A stretch of DNA of 64,000 bases from Hymenobacter qilianensis (GCF_014489555.1 NZ_CP060784.1:3782001-3846000), one strand, 5' to 3'; shown: positions 1-8,913, counted from the stretch's first letter. The notes: a model not told the origin generated them from the letters alone. Numbers and translations: made by a program.

Positions 1-979
1 CGGCGGTGGTCAGGATGCGGGAGCGGGCCAGCATTGGTCTGCTCATCGACGTGCTGCGCGGCATGCGCAACCAGGCCGTGCTCAGCGGCGGGTACGACCA
101 GATAAAAACCTACGGCGCCGGCGCCGATCTGCCTTACCTGGATTGGTACAGCTACGTGCACCAGATGCTCAATGACGGCCTGCTTTATATTGCCTACGAG
201 GAAGGCTACGCGCTGAAAATCACGGAGCTGGGCAAGGAAGTACTGCAAGGCCAGCGCCAGCTGCCGCTCAAGCAATTCAAGCCCGCTGAGAAAGCCGAAA
301 AAACCACCCGAGTCAGCCGCAAAGCCGCCCAGGCCGCTACCAAGCCGACGGACGCTACGGCCAAGCTATTCGAGCGCCTGCGGCAGCTGCGCAAGCGCAT
401 TGCCGATGAGCAGAACGTGCCGCCCTACGTGGTGTTTACGGATGCGACGCTGGAAGAAATGGCTGCCGAGAAACCCGTTTCGCGGGTGGCCATGCTGGCT
501 ATTTCGGGCGTGGGCATGAAGAAGTTTGAAACCTACGGCGAGGCCTTTATCAAGGAGATTCTCGAGCATCGGGGTGGGGGCGCACCCGACGCGAGCAACG
601 CTGTGTACGCGGATATTTCGGAGGGACTGGAAGAAATGCCCCCACGCCCGCCCCGCGCAAGCGCGAGGTAGGCGACACTCACGAAACAACGTTTCAGCTG
701 CACCGGGTAGGGCTGAGCGTGGAAGCCATTGCCGAGCGGCGCAACCTGAGCACCGGCACCGTGCGCGCCCACATCGAAACGCTCTACGCCAAGGGCTACC
801 AGATTCGGCTGGAGGAGTTTCTGACGATGGACGAATTTGCTGAAATCCAGACCGCCCGCGACCAGCTCGGCGGCGAGCCGCTGCTACGCGACCTGTTTGA
901 CCACCTGCGCGAAAAGCACGACTATTTTAAGCTGCGCCTGGCCGTGCATTATCAGAAACGGCTGCGCGGAGAAGCATAA
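1..979 (+). CDS. recQ: ATP-dependent DNA helicase RecQ, C-terminal part (5' end outside window, one frameshift)
   Basis: The window opens inside this gene. The visible part begins in the RQC winged-helix domain (a GGYDQIKTYG-like segment followed by LDWYSYVHQML), continues through an Ala/Lys-rich linker into an HRDC domain (FERLRQLRKRIADEQ, then ISGVGMKKFETYGEAF), and ends in a helix-turn-helix domain with the segment VEAIAERRNLSTGTVRAHI. This RQC-HRDC-HTH order is what Bacteroidota RecQ proteins show. RecQ unwinds DNA 3'-5' in recombination and repair. The reading frame breaks at the C5 tract 639-643: adding one C joins EEMPP to a Pro/Lys-rich linker that leads into the HTH domain. Helicase motifs I-VI lie upstream of the window and cannot be checked. 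A terminator follows the stop. Confidence 0.9.
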
Positions 980-984
980 CGGCT

Positions 985-1021
985 AAAAAAGCCCCCCAGA
1001 GCTACTCTGGGGGACTTTTTT
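985..1021 (+). terminator. Rho-independent terminator made of two inverted copies of the dispersed GC6 motif
   Basis: The hairpin arm runs A6-G-C6-AGAG and the other arm CTCTGGGGGAC-T6, with a four-base loop and one C/A mismatch. It lies 6 bases after the recQ stop and ends in a T run. Each arm is a copy of the window-wide WWGCCCCCCAG motif, placed as an inverted pair. Confidence 0.85.
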
Positions 1022-1206
1022 ATAAAAAATTACCCAGGCGAAGTGCACTAATAATGGGCGCCGAACTAAGCGTAACTTTTCTATTAAGAATCTAGCAATT
1101 TCAAAAAAATAATAGCTAATTGAATTAGTAAAGCTGCTTGCTTGTTGCTAATTTCACGAGCCGGTAATGTTTTGATGTCGAAGCCTTTCCCGCCTCTTTT
1201 TTAGCG

Positions 1207-2010
1207 ATGATCAATACGAACTTAAAATTCTGGCGCCGTGAGCTGGGCCTCACCCAGGCGCAAATGGCCGAGAAGCTAAGCATAAAACGCTCATTGGTAG
1301 GTGCCTACGAAGAAGGCCGAGCCGAGCCAAAGCTCACGACCCTCGTGAACATGGCCCGCCTGTTCGGCATTACGCTGGACGCGCTGGTCACCACTGACTT
1401 TAGTAAAAAGAGCGTGGCCAAAGCGGCCCTGCGCCACCTGGAGCCTTCGCTGCAAACGCCCGAGCCGCCCCGTCCCGCCGACCGCCTGCGCGTACTGGCC
1501 CTCACGGTCGATAAGGAGCAGAACGAGAATATTGAGCTGGTACCGTTGAAGGCTAGCGCCGGTTACCTCAATGGCTACGCCGATGCCGAGTTTATTGAGG
1601 AACTGCCCAAGTTCCGCCTGCCTATGCTGGGCTCGGGCGGTACCTACCGCGCCTTCGAGATTGAGGGCGACTCGATGCTGCCTATTGCCTCGGGTACCGT
1701 TATTGTGGGCCGCTACGTAGACGACTGGTTAACGCTGAAGGATGGCACGCCTTGCGTGGTAGTGAGCAATAAGGAAGGAATCGTGTTTAAGCGCGTATTC
1801 AACCGGCTCAAGCAGGGCGCTATGCTGACGCTGCACTCCGATAACCCCGTGTACTCGCCCTACGAGATTGACGTAGAAGATGTGCTCGAAATCTGGGAGG
1901 CCAAAGCCTACATCAGCAGCACGTTCCCCATTGCCGACCTCTCGCTGAACCGCCTGGCCAGCATCGTGCTGGACTTGCAGCAGCAGATGACGACGTTGAA
2001 GAAAGCATAA
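1207..2010 (+). CDS. XRE-family helix-turn-helix regulator with S24/LexA-like autopeptidase domain
   Basis: This is a 267-residue repressor of the LexA/CI type. Residues 5-60 form an XRE HTH (LGLTQAQMAEKLSIKRSLVG). A linker leads to an S24 peptidase domain with the likely self-cleavage Ala-Gly in KASAGYLNGY (about residue 118), the nucleophile Ser in EIEGDSMLP (about 156) and the general-base Lys in GIVFKRVF (about 198). The C-terminal tail is predicted helical. The family represses DNA-damage or stress genes and is inactivated by RecA-stimulated self-cleavage; that role is inferred. It stands alone, without phage genes on either side, which suggests a chromosomal stress regulator rather than a prophage repressor. 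The 227-base AT-rich upstream region should hold its promoter; I see no clear operator there. Confidence 0.85.
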   Translation: MINTNLKFWRRELGLTQAQMAEKLSIKRSLVGAYEEGRAEPKLTTLVNMARLFGITLDALVTTDFSKKSVAKAALRHLEPSLQTPEPPRPADRLRVLALTVDKEQNENIELVPLKASAGYLNGYADAEFIEELPKFRLPMLGSGGTYRAFEIEGDSMLPIASGTVIVGRYVDDWLTLKDGTPCVVVSNKEGIVFKRVFNRLKQGAMLTLHSDNPVYSPYEIDVEDVLEIWEAKAYISSTFPIADLSLNRLASIVLDLQQQMTTLKKA

Positions 2011-2028
2011 GCTTATCTGCACACTCAG

Positions 2029-2075
2029 CAACAAGAAAAGGCCCGGACCAAGTTGGTCCGGGCCTTTTCTTGTTG
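2029..2075. terminator. Bidirectional terminator, perfect 23-bp stem
   Basis: Perfect inverted repeat with 23-base arms around a single base, between the converging ends of the S24 regulator and the deformylase gene. The arms carry A4 and T4 runs next to a GC-rich core (GGCCCGGACC), so the hairpin can terminate transcription in both directions. Confidence 0.9.
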
Positions 2076-2121
2076 CTGACGCTCAATATATTAGCAACCA
2101 TTTAGCTGTGGGGGCAAAATG

Positions 2122-2618
2122 TTAAGCAGGAGTGGGGCGCCAGCGGAATGAGTGCGGATCAATAGCGCGCATGGTGCACAAGATGCCGTCGAGGTGGTCG
2201 CACTCGTGCTGAAGCAGCTCGGAGATGCCATCCTGCACGGTCCAGCTTTGGAGTTGCCAGTGTTCATCGCGGTAGCGCACTGTTACCTGCTGATGGCGTT
2301 GTACGCGCACCAGCAGGTTTGGAAAGCTCATGCAATCGTCCCACAGCTCAAACGTGGCCGGGCTTAGGTCTACCAGCTCTGGATTGAGCAGCACAAGGGC
2401 TGCCCGTCGAGGTGCAGGTACACGAGGCGCTTCATCACCCCAATCTGGGGGGCGGCAATGCCTCGGCCAAAATGGTAAGTGGCTCTGATATCGGCCATTA
2501 CCGCGTGCAGATCGGCAACCCAGCCGGCCACCAGCGGCAGTTCGGCCTCCAGCACGGGCGCGCACTGCTCATAAAGGCGCGGGTCGCCCAGCAACACAAT
2601 ATCGGCTATGGTTTTCAT
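2122..2618 (-). CDS. def: Peptide deformylase family protein (one frameshift)
   Basis: The gene encodes a metalloenzyme of the family that removes the N-formyl group from nascent proteins. All three family motifs are present: GRGIAAPQIG (motif 1), DDCMSFP (motif 2, with the metal-binding Cys in place of the usual EGCLS context), and LLQHECDHLDG (motif 3, HExxH). Repaired length is about 165 residues, normal for the family. The frame breaks at GGG 2397-2399: one extra base joins YLHLDGQP to LVLLNPELVDL. Motif 2 reads DDCMS rather than EGCLS, so this may be a second, divergent deformylase-like copy rather than the housekeeping enzyme. It converges on the S24 regulator across a shared terminator. 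Confidence 0.85.
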
Positions 2619-2786
2619 GTCTCTAAGAAAAGGATAAGTTGCTTATTTTTAATTAATGCCTTAGGCAAGCTGCTGCGGGCTTTTTACTTATAAAAGCCCC
2701 CCAGCACCTACCGGAAGATGTGGCGCTAACTTACAACCACTTGCTCGCGTATTGCTAAGCATTGGCCATCAATCCAACATAGCCCT

Positions 2787-3506
2787 ATGCTTACATATAT
2801 CCCCGCCACCGCGCGCCACCACGCCGCACCTGTACAATGGCTCAGCAGCTACTTCCTGTTCTCCTTCGCCGATTATCACGACAAGGATAACATGCAGTTT
2901 GGCCCTTTGCGCGTGTTCAACGACGATACTATAGCGCCCAACTCCGGCTTTCCGCAGCACCCGCACTCCGATATGGAGATTATCACCTTGGTGCTCAGCG
3001 GCGAAGTAACCCACGAGGATACGATGGGCAACCGCGCCGTCATTAAGAAGGGGGAAGTGCAGCGCATGACGGCCGGCACTGGCCTGGCCCACGGGGAGCG
3101 CAACGAAACGGACGAAGAGCTGCGGATTTATCAGCTTTGGTTTATCCCGAATCAGAAAGGCTTGAGCCCCAGCTATGAGCAGAAGGATGTTGACTTTCTG
3201 GATAGCAAGAATGAGCTGATTCCGTTGGTGTCGGGGCAGAAAGTGCTGGAAGATGTGGTGTTCATGAACTCCAACTCGACTGTGTATTGGGCCAATCTGA
3301 ACGCCGAAAAGACGATTACATTCAAGACCTTTCCCATTCGCAATACCTTCATTTATGTGCGGCAGGGCACTATCTACGTCAATGGCTCCGAAATCGGCCC
3401 CAGCGACCAGGCCCGCCTGAGTGATGAGCACGTAGTAGAAATTCGGGCCGAAAAGGACGCGCAGTTCATTCTGATTGATTTGCCTGCAAGCGAGGCAAAT
3501 TTCTAA
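2787..3506 (+). CDS. Pirin family protein (bicupin)
   Basis: A 239-residue cytosolic bicupin. The N-terminal cupin carries the metal-binding cluster FPQHPHSDMEIIT (His, His, Glu, about residues 56-66) and a later His in TGLAHGERN (about 101), the usual pirin/YhaK iron-binding set. The C-terminal half is a second cupin fold without obvious metal ligands. Family members act as quercetinase-like dioxygenases or redox-responsive co-regulators; the substrate here cannot be told. It is monocistronic, with a clear terminator 22 bases after the stop. Confidence 0.85.
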   Translation: MLTYIPATARHHAAPVQWLSSYFLFSFADYHDKDNMQFGPLRVFNDDTIAPNSGFPQHPHSDMEIITLVLSGEVTHEDTMGNRAVIKKGEVQRMTAGTGLAHGERNETDEELRIYQLWFIPNQKGLSPSYEQKDVDFLDSKNELIPLVSGQKVLEDVVFMNSNSTVYWANLNAEKTITFKTFPIRNTFIYVRQGTIYVNGSEIGPSDQARLSDEHVVEIRAEKDAQFILIDLPASEANF

Positions 3507-3528
3507 AATTAACAGACTACAGATCAGC

Positions 3529-3558
3529 AGCCGGGCTACCCTCTAGCCCGGCTTTTTT
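3529..3558 (+). terminator. Terminator of the pirin gene
   Basis: AGCCGGGCTA and TAGCCCGGCT form a 10-bp stem with a five-base loop, followed by T6. Confidence 0.9.
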
Positions 3559-3704
3559 GTGCGCTTGAATCTGCTTTCAGATCGTTTTTCGCTGAGCTCT
3601 GGATGATGAGAATGCCTGCGTTCTGCAAGCGCCACAGCAACATTACTACCCCGAGAAAGGTAGAACCGCATGGTTTGACAGAGGAGTTTTTTCTAAAGAG
3701 CGTC

Positions 3705-5161
3705 ATGAAAGTACCCCGCCCCAAGATATGGGTAGTCGCAGCTACGGTGCTTTTGTTCTTGCTGGTGATGGGCTTCGAAAACTACCTGACTACCTCCAGG
3801 CGAACTGCTTCATCAGGCTTCACGTCCGAAGGCGCGAAGCCGCTGGCGGTGCTGGCTAATCTTATCATACCTCAAAAAACAATCCGAATGGAGCTACCAC
3901 ACCACCCACTTCGCTCCGAGGCCGACCTGGACATATTGCTGCGCGAAATAGGCGATGCGCGCGTGGTTTTGCTCGGCGAGGCTTCGCATGGCACCGCCGA
4001 GTATTATACGTGGCGGGCGACCATCACCAAGCGCCTCATTCAGGAAAAAGGATTTGATTTCATTGCCGTAGAAGGCGAATGGGCCGATTCGTACCGGGTC
4101 AATAACTTTATAAAAGGCTCCCAGCAGGACAACGCGGCGGCCGTGCAGCTCCTGCGCCACTACAACCGCTGGCCCACCTGGATGTGGGGCAATTATGAAG
4201 TTGCTGACTTAGTAACGTGGTTAAATAATTACAACCAACAGCCCGCTGGGGGCAAAAAGCGGGTTTCTTTGGCCTTGATGTTTATTGCCTCTGGGAAGCT
4301 CTGGAGGATATAATGCCGTATCTGGAAGGCACTAACAAAGAGGTGCTGCAAGCCGCGCAGCAGGCCCACCGCTGCTTTCAGCCCTACACCGACGATGCCC
4401 AGGCGTATGCTATGGCTGTGGCCCGCGCCTCGGATAACTGCCGCACCGAAACCAACCGCTTGTGGCGCCATATGCAGGAGCTGACCAACAACGGTGTGCC
4501 CCAAAGCGAAGAGCTGTTTGTGGCTCAGCAGCACGCCCTGGTTGCCTTGAATGGTGAGCGGTACTACCGCGCCATGGTGAGCGACAACTCCGATTCCTGG
4601 AACATCCGCGACCGGCACATGGCCGAAACCCTCGACCGCCTGCTGCAACTGCACGGCTCCGGCAGCAAGGCCATCATTTGGGAGCATAACACCCACGTCG
4701 GCGATGCTCGCTACACAGATATGGCCCAACGAGGCGAGGTAAACGTGGGCCAGCTGGCGCGCAAGGCATACGGAGAGGAAAATGTGTACATCGTGGGCTT
4801 CGGATCTTATCAAGGCTCCGTTATAGCCGCCTCGCGGTGGGGTGCGCCCATCAAAAAGATGCCGGTTCCCGCCGCGCAAGAGGGTAGCTGGGAGCAGCTG
4901 CTGCACGCCGACGGCGGCACCGATAAGCTTTTGTTTTCCAAAGATATACGCGATAATAAACGCCTTAAGCGCTCCATTGGTCATCGTGCTATTGGGGTGG
5001 TTTATAATCCAAGCCTGGAGCGTTTTGGCAACTACGTGCCATCCATCATACCACAGCGCTACGACGCCTTCATGTTCTTTGATCAAACCGAGGCGCTCCA
5101 TCCATTAGATACTCCCGTGAAAGGTAACGAACCCCCGGATTTGTATCCATTCGGAACATAA
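3705..5161 (+). CDS. Erythromycin esterase-like family protein (one frameshift)
   Basis: The repaired protein is about 485 residues. It starts with an N-terminal membrane anchor or signal (KIWVVAATVLLFLLVMGF), so it is probably exported or membrane-attached. The EreA/ChaN-like fold is recognised from VVLLGEASHGTAEYYTWR (His/Glu catalytic region), FIAVEGEWADSYRVN, and IIWEHNTHVGDARYTDM, the second active-site His region. The frame breaks at the G5 tract 4248-4252; one extra G restores GFFGLDVYCLWEALEDI, a canonical family segment. I start at 3705 because the hydrophobic stretch follows directly; an in-frame ATG at 3603 would add 34 residues. Known members hydrolyse the macrolide lactone, but many Bacteroidota homologues have unknown substrates, so resistance is only a possibility. 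Confidence 0.8.
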
Positions 5162-5343
5162 GGCAAGTGGCACCACACTGTAAAGCACAGACTAACAGAT
5201 GATCTTTTGCTGCTGGCACATTTTGCCGATCTGTTGTCAGCCGAAGTTGAATCCTGAAATATTTAAAACTTCAGCCCCTGGTTGCTTGCGGTGTGCCATC
5301 TTGGGGGCATTTTGCGGCTCATTTGGTGCCAAAAATGTACGTG

Positions 5344-6525
5344 ATGAGCCGCTTCTCCTATATCACCCGCGCCGTCTGGCTGCTCTCGCTTATCAGCCTC
5401 TTCACCGATCTGGCCAGCGAGATGCTGTACCCGATTATGCCGCTCTACCTGCAATCAATCGGGTTTTCCGTGTTTTTTATTGGGTTGCTCGAAGGGGTGG
5501 CCGAAGCCACGGCGGGCCTCAGTAAAGGCTATTTCGGGCAATGGTCTGATCGACTCGGACGCCGGGTGCCGTTTGTGCAGTGGGGCTACGGACTGAGTGC
5601 CCTCTCCAAGCCCATGCTGGCAATACTGGCCACGCCAGTTTGGGTACTGCTCGCCCGCACCCTCGACCGATTGGGCAAAGGCCTGCGCACCGGAGCCCGC
5701 GACGCCCTCTTGTCCGACGAAACCACCCCGGACAACAAAGGCAAGGTTTTCGGATTTCATCGGTCAATGGATACGCTGGGAGCCGTTTTTGGTCCTACTG
5801 TGGCCCTTCTGTGGCTGACCTCACAGCCCGGCGAGTTCCGCCCCTTATTCCTGATTGCTTTTTTGCCTGGTTTGCTGGCCATCGGTATTGCTTTTTTACT
5901 GAAAGAGCGCCAAACCGTGCCCTCAAACCGTCCGGTTCAGCCGTTTTGGGCCTCGTTTAGCTACTGGCGGGTAGCCTCGCCAGCGTATCGGCAAGTGGTG
6001 GGAGCGTTGGTGCTCTTCGCCTTGTTCAACAGCTCCGACGCCTTTCTGCTGTTGCTCGCCCGACAACGCGGCCTCTCCGATGCCACGGTGGTGGGCCTTT
6101 ATATCTGGTACAACGCGGTGTACGTGCTCAGCGCTTGGCCCCTCGGTCACCTCGCCGATAAGCTGGGGTCGCGCCGGCTGCTGGTAGCTGGGCTTCTGGT
6201 CTTTGCCCTGGTGTACGGCGGCGTAGCGGTGGCGCATACCACCTGGGCCTTCGCCGCTATGTTTGGCCTATACGGTGTGTATGCCGCCGCCACGGAAGGC
6301 GTGGGCAAAGCCTGGGTAAGCAACCTCTGCCGCAAAGCCGATGCTGGGGCCGCCCTGGGTACATTCTCCGGGCTCAGCAGCCTGGCCACGCTGGGCGCCA
6401 GCGTCGGTGCTGGTCTGCTGTGGCAATGGCGCGGACCAAGCCTTACGTTTGGAGTCACGGCCGTTGTGGCCCTTGGCGTGGCAGGTTACTTAGCCGTAGT
6501 ACGCCTTCGCGAACAGGCCGCGTGA
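5344..6525 (+). CDS. MFS transporter
   Basis: A roughly 393-residue protein with twelve hydrophobic segments in the inner membrane. The conserved loop-2 motif A appears as GQWSDRLGRRVPFV, with a second symmetric copy HLADKLGSRRLLV after the central loop. It has no usable substrate signature; homologues are annotated as drug or metabolite exporters. ATG 5344 is preferred because the hydrophobic protein begins there (MSRFSYITRAVWLLS); an in-frame ATG at 5335 is possible. It follows the esterase-like gene on the same strand after 182 bases and need not be co-transcribed with it. Confidence 0.85.
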   Translation: MSRFSYITRAVWLLSLISLFTDLASEMLYPIMPLYLQSIGFSVFFIGLLEGVAEATAGLSKGYFGQWSDRLGRRVPFVQWGYGLSALSKPMLAILATPVWVLLARTLDRLGKGLRTGARDALLSDETTPDNKGKVFGFHRSMDTLGAVFGPTVALLWLTSQPGEFRPLFLIAFLPGLLAIGIAFLLKERQTVPSNRPVQPFWASFSYWRVASPAYRQVVGALVLFALFNSSDAFLLLLARQRGLSDATVVGLYIWYNAVYVLSAWPLGHLADKLGSRRLLVAGLLVFALVYGGVAVAHTTWAFAAMFGLYGVYAAATEGVGKAWVSNLCRKADAGAALGTFSGLSSLATLGASVGAGLLWQWRGPSLTFGVTAVVALGVAGYLAVVRLREQAA

Positions 6526-6592
6526 AGATGTGTATTAGCGTCTCATTATTGAGGAACCGGATCAGCTCTGTATATATAAGCCGCTTGATAAG

Positions 6593-7627
6593 TTAATACC
6601 TCAAGCTTGTCTGCCGTTTGCGCTGAATTATAGTGTAGCGCCAATGTACAGCGTCTATACCCAGGGTTACGAGCAGCGCGTGCGGTAGGGTCACGATTGA
6701 AGCCACGAGTAGCGCCAGGCTCACAAAGACAGATTCGGTAGCCGCCTGCCACCAGGCTACTCCGTAAAGCACCGCCAGCCCAGCCAAACTGAGGGCTAAC
6801 AAGGGTGCTGATCGCCGAAGGAAAAAGCCTAGCTCAGGCCCCAAAAGTAACCGACGACTGAGCATAGGGCGGCCCATGAGCTGGTTCATCCGCAGTACGT
6901 GGTGCAAGCTGTGCCAAAACACGAAGTACACCCCCGCTGACAGAAGGGGAGGAAGCACCACAAGCAAGGTGATGAGCAGCCCTGCTTCCAGCATATCCGT
7001 GCGGGCCGTTGAGTGGTGGCCGTGGCGGAAGTAGCTGCCCCAGAGCAATAGGTGCCCGCCCGCTACGAGGATGCCCAGCACTAGGGCAATTTGGGAAATG
7101 GCGACCGCGCTGACGGGGTCGGCGCCCCCAAGGCTGAGTAAGCCATTTATAATTTCGCGCGTTTCGTCTGCCCAGTATCGCAGCGGCACCGTGAACAGCA
7201 AACCGCCCCGCAGCAGGCTGTGCGCTATCCAGTAGCGGGGATGAGTGGCCAGGGTTGGAGCGTCAGCTGAGCCCCAGTGCCAAGCGGTCAGACCAAAGAA
7301 AAGTGCCACCGTTACTGCCGGCTGCCACCACCATAAAAGGCCAACCAGCGCGGCCAGTCCCAGATAGCCAACCAAAAAGTACACCCAATAGCGCAGTTGG
7401 CTTTGCGACAGTGCAGGATGGGTAGCTGGCACTACAAATTGGTCGCAGGCGCCGTGGGCCACGCCTAGCAACAGCGCTCCAACCAGCAGCAGGGGCGTCA
7501 GCAGCCAGAGGGCTAGGCCGGGTATCAGCAGCCATGTGGCTACCGCCGCTAGCACAATCAGGTAGGAAGCGCGGCGCGGTACCGCGCTGCTTCCCAGAGG
7601 CAAAGTGACCGAATCAGGCAGTGACAT
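6593..7627 (-). CDS. blh: Brp/Blh-type beta-carotene 15,15'-dioxygenase
   Basis: A 344-residue integral membrane enzyme that cleaves beta-carotene into two molecules of retinal, the chromophore of the rhodopsin encoded just upstream. Family marks are visible in order: GVAHGACDQF, TAWHWGSAD, FVFWHSLHHVLR and TLPHALLVTLGID. Their His residues supply the iron ligands of the family. Multiple membrane segments fill the protein. Gene order is rhodopsin then blh on the same strand, separated by 226 bases holding a long hairpin (7704-7764), so blh may be expressed by partial read-through or from its own promoter. The beta-carotene synthesis genes are not in this window. Confidence 0.92.
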   Translation of the reverse strand: MSLPDSVTLPLGSSAVPRRASYLIVLAAVATWLLIPGLALWLLTPLLLVGALLLGVAHGACDQFVVPATHPALSQSQLRYWVYFLVGYLGLAALVGLLWWWQPAVTVALFFGLTAWHWGSADAPTLATHPRYWIAHSLLRGGLLFTVPLRYWADETREIINGLLSLGGADPVSAVAISQIALVLGILVAGGHLLLWGSYFRHGHHSTARTDMLEAGLLITLLVVLPPLLSAGVYFVFWHSLHHVLRMNQLMGRPMLSRRLLLGPELGFFLRRSAPLLALSLAGLAVLYGVAWWQAATESVFVSLALLVASIVTLPHALLVTLGIDAVHWRYTIIQRKRQTSLRY

Positions 7628-7703
7628 ACTCTTTCATACCAAGATCTCTGTATGCGTATTCACATCCACATCGTGGGTGCCAGAAAGTAAGCAACTCCAA
7701 CTT

Positions 7704-7764
7704 GTTAAAAACTTATTTCCACCTTCTGCAAAGCATTTGTAGAAGGTGGAAATAAGTTTTTAAC
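7704..7764. repeat. Perfect 24-bp-arm hairpin between rhodopsin and blh
   Basis: Arms 7704-7727 and 7741-7764 are perfect reverse complements (beginning GTTAAAAACTTATTTCC). The 13-base loop can pair further, leaving GCA unpaired, and GCAACT (7691-7696) with AGTTGC (7765-7770) forms an outer repeat with a bulge. It is AT-rich at its base and GC-containing at its tip. It could end or attenuate the rhodopsin transcript before blh, protect the rhodopsin mRNA 3' end, or be a small mobile palindrome. Confidence 0.85.
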
Positions 7765-7853
7765 AGTTGCAGGTAACACACTACAAATCTGGACGTTTAG
7801 CATGGCATGGCGTTTTTGCCCAGCCTGGCTGTTTCCAGTATTAAGGCCAGCGG

Positions 7854-8621
7854 CTAAGCGGTGGGAGCTAGCTCACGCACGGCCGCCGCGCTTTTACCAG
7901 ACGCGGCGATGCCATACACCACCAGGCCAAACCCGATTTTGTTGATGGCATCGGCGATGTTATAAAACAAGTCAACGTTAGCCGCCTGCCATCCTAAGCC
8001 CGTGTTCAGCCAGCCTCCCGGCATGCACATGTAGCCAATAGGATAGATGGCCCACCCCACCAATACAAACCAGGCCAGCGCTCGGATGCCTTTGATAACA
8101 ATCGCGTCGCCGGTTTTGCTGGCCAGCTGTGCTACTTCCCCGAACCAGGCAGTATACAGGATGTATACGTATCCCAACGTTGACAGAGACCCCCACAACA
8201 CCGAGTGCCCCGTAGTGCCATCCGTGAAGGCCTCGCCGATATACCCCGTTACCAGCATAAAAACGGAGGCTGCGACAAGCTTCCACAGTAAGCTAATGCG
8301 AGCTCCCGCCGCTTTCGTCAGCAGGTAGAACTCTACGCACATCAAGGGCACCGTAAGCGTCCAGTCAATGTAGCGCAGAGCTGTGGGCGTTTTACCCGTT
8401 GCCAGGTAATAGTCCCGCATGTAGTAATAGTGAATGGCAGCAATGCCCGTAATGAGTCCGGAAACCAGCAGCGAAAGCTTCCATTTGCCTTCTACGCTCC
8501 CACGCTCCGCGAAGAAAAAAACGGAGGCGGCCAGCATCGCCATGTAGCCTGTAAAGAAAGTAAATGCAATCGGGTCATCAACCCGAATGTCTACCAGCCC
8601 GAACAGTGAAGTCGTGTACAT
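7854..8621 (-). CDS. Proteorhodopsin-type light-driven proton pump, green-tuned
   Basis: A 255-residue seven-helix retinal protein. Helix C reads RYIDWTLTVPLMCVEFYLL. Aligned to proteorhodopsin this gives Asp97, Thr101 and Glu108, the DTE motif of proton pumps, and Met at position 105, the residue type linked to green absorption. His75 is conserved in IHYYYMRD, and the Schiff-base Lys sits in YNIADAINKIGFGLVVYG on helix G. The protein should pump protons outward and add to the proton-motive force in the light. WGSLSTLGY in helix E contains a Gly that could bear on carotenoid-antenna binding, which I cannot settle. The gene pairs with blh, which makes retinal. The upstream region is AT-rich and holds an AACAATTGTT palindrome. 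Confidence 0.95.
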   Translation of the reverse strand: MYTTSLFGLVDIRVDDPIAFTFFTGYMAMLAASVFFFAERGSVEGKWKLSLLVSGLITGIAAIHYYYMRDYYLATGKTPTALRYIDWTLTVPLMCVEFYLLTKAAGARISLLWKLVAASVFMLVTGYIGEAFTDGTTGHSVLWGSLSTLGYVYILYTAWFGEVAQLASKTGDAIVIKGIRALAWFVLVGWAIYPIGYMCMPGGWLNTGLGWQAANVDLFYNIADAINKIGFGLVVYGIAASGKSAAAVRELAPTA

Positions 8622-8670
8622 TTTGTTTAGGTTTTTGAGTTAAAAAGTTAAACAATATACATATATATTT

Positions 8671-8680
8671 AACAATTGTT
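8671..8680. promoter_or_regulatory. AACAATTGTT palindrome upstream of the rhodopsin gene
   Basis: A ten-base perfect palindrome about 50 bases upstream of the rhodopsin start, within a very AT-rich stretch (8636-8720). It is in the right place for an operator or promoter element, but no regulator can be named and no convincing TAnnTTTG box was found with correct spacing. Confidence 0.3.
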
Positions 8681-8832
8681 TAGATCGTGGTTAAGTAAAT
8701 ATTTGCGCCTAACTATCTGATTTCTTATAAGATAAAAATGCCATGGAGGAGCTTGCCTCCCAAGGATGCAACAAGGCAAATAGCAGCGAATACCAGATGG
8801 GCCTGCCTAATGAAACGGAGATATGCTTAAAC

Positions 8833-8870
8833 AAAAAAGCCCCCAGAGTAGTAGTTCTGGGGGCTTTTTT
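8833..8870. terminator. Terminator built from two inverted copies of the GC-tract motif
   Basis: Arms A6-G-C5-AGA (8833-8847) and TCTG5C-T6 (8856-8870) form a 15-bp stem with an eight-base loop. It lies 44 bases downstream of the M2 peptidase stop on the minus strand and has U runs on both strands. Like 985-1021, it is an inverted pair of the dispersed motif. Confidence 0.85.
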
Positions 8871-8913
8871 GCAACGACCTTTCCGGCAGGTGTTCAGAGG
8901 CGGTGTCGCGTTG

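Noticed and set aside
4248-5161. Erythromycin-esterase-like gene as pseudogene
   Set aside because: Both halves are intact and join exactly with one added base in a G tract; other residues are conserved, so decay is unlikely.
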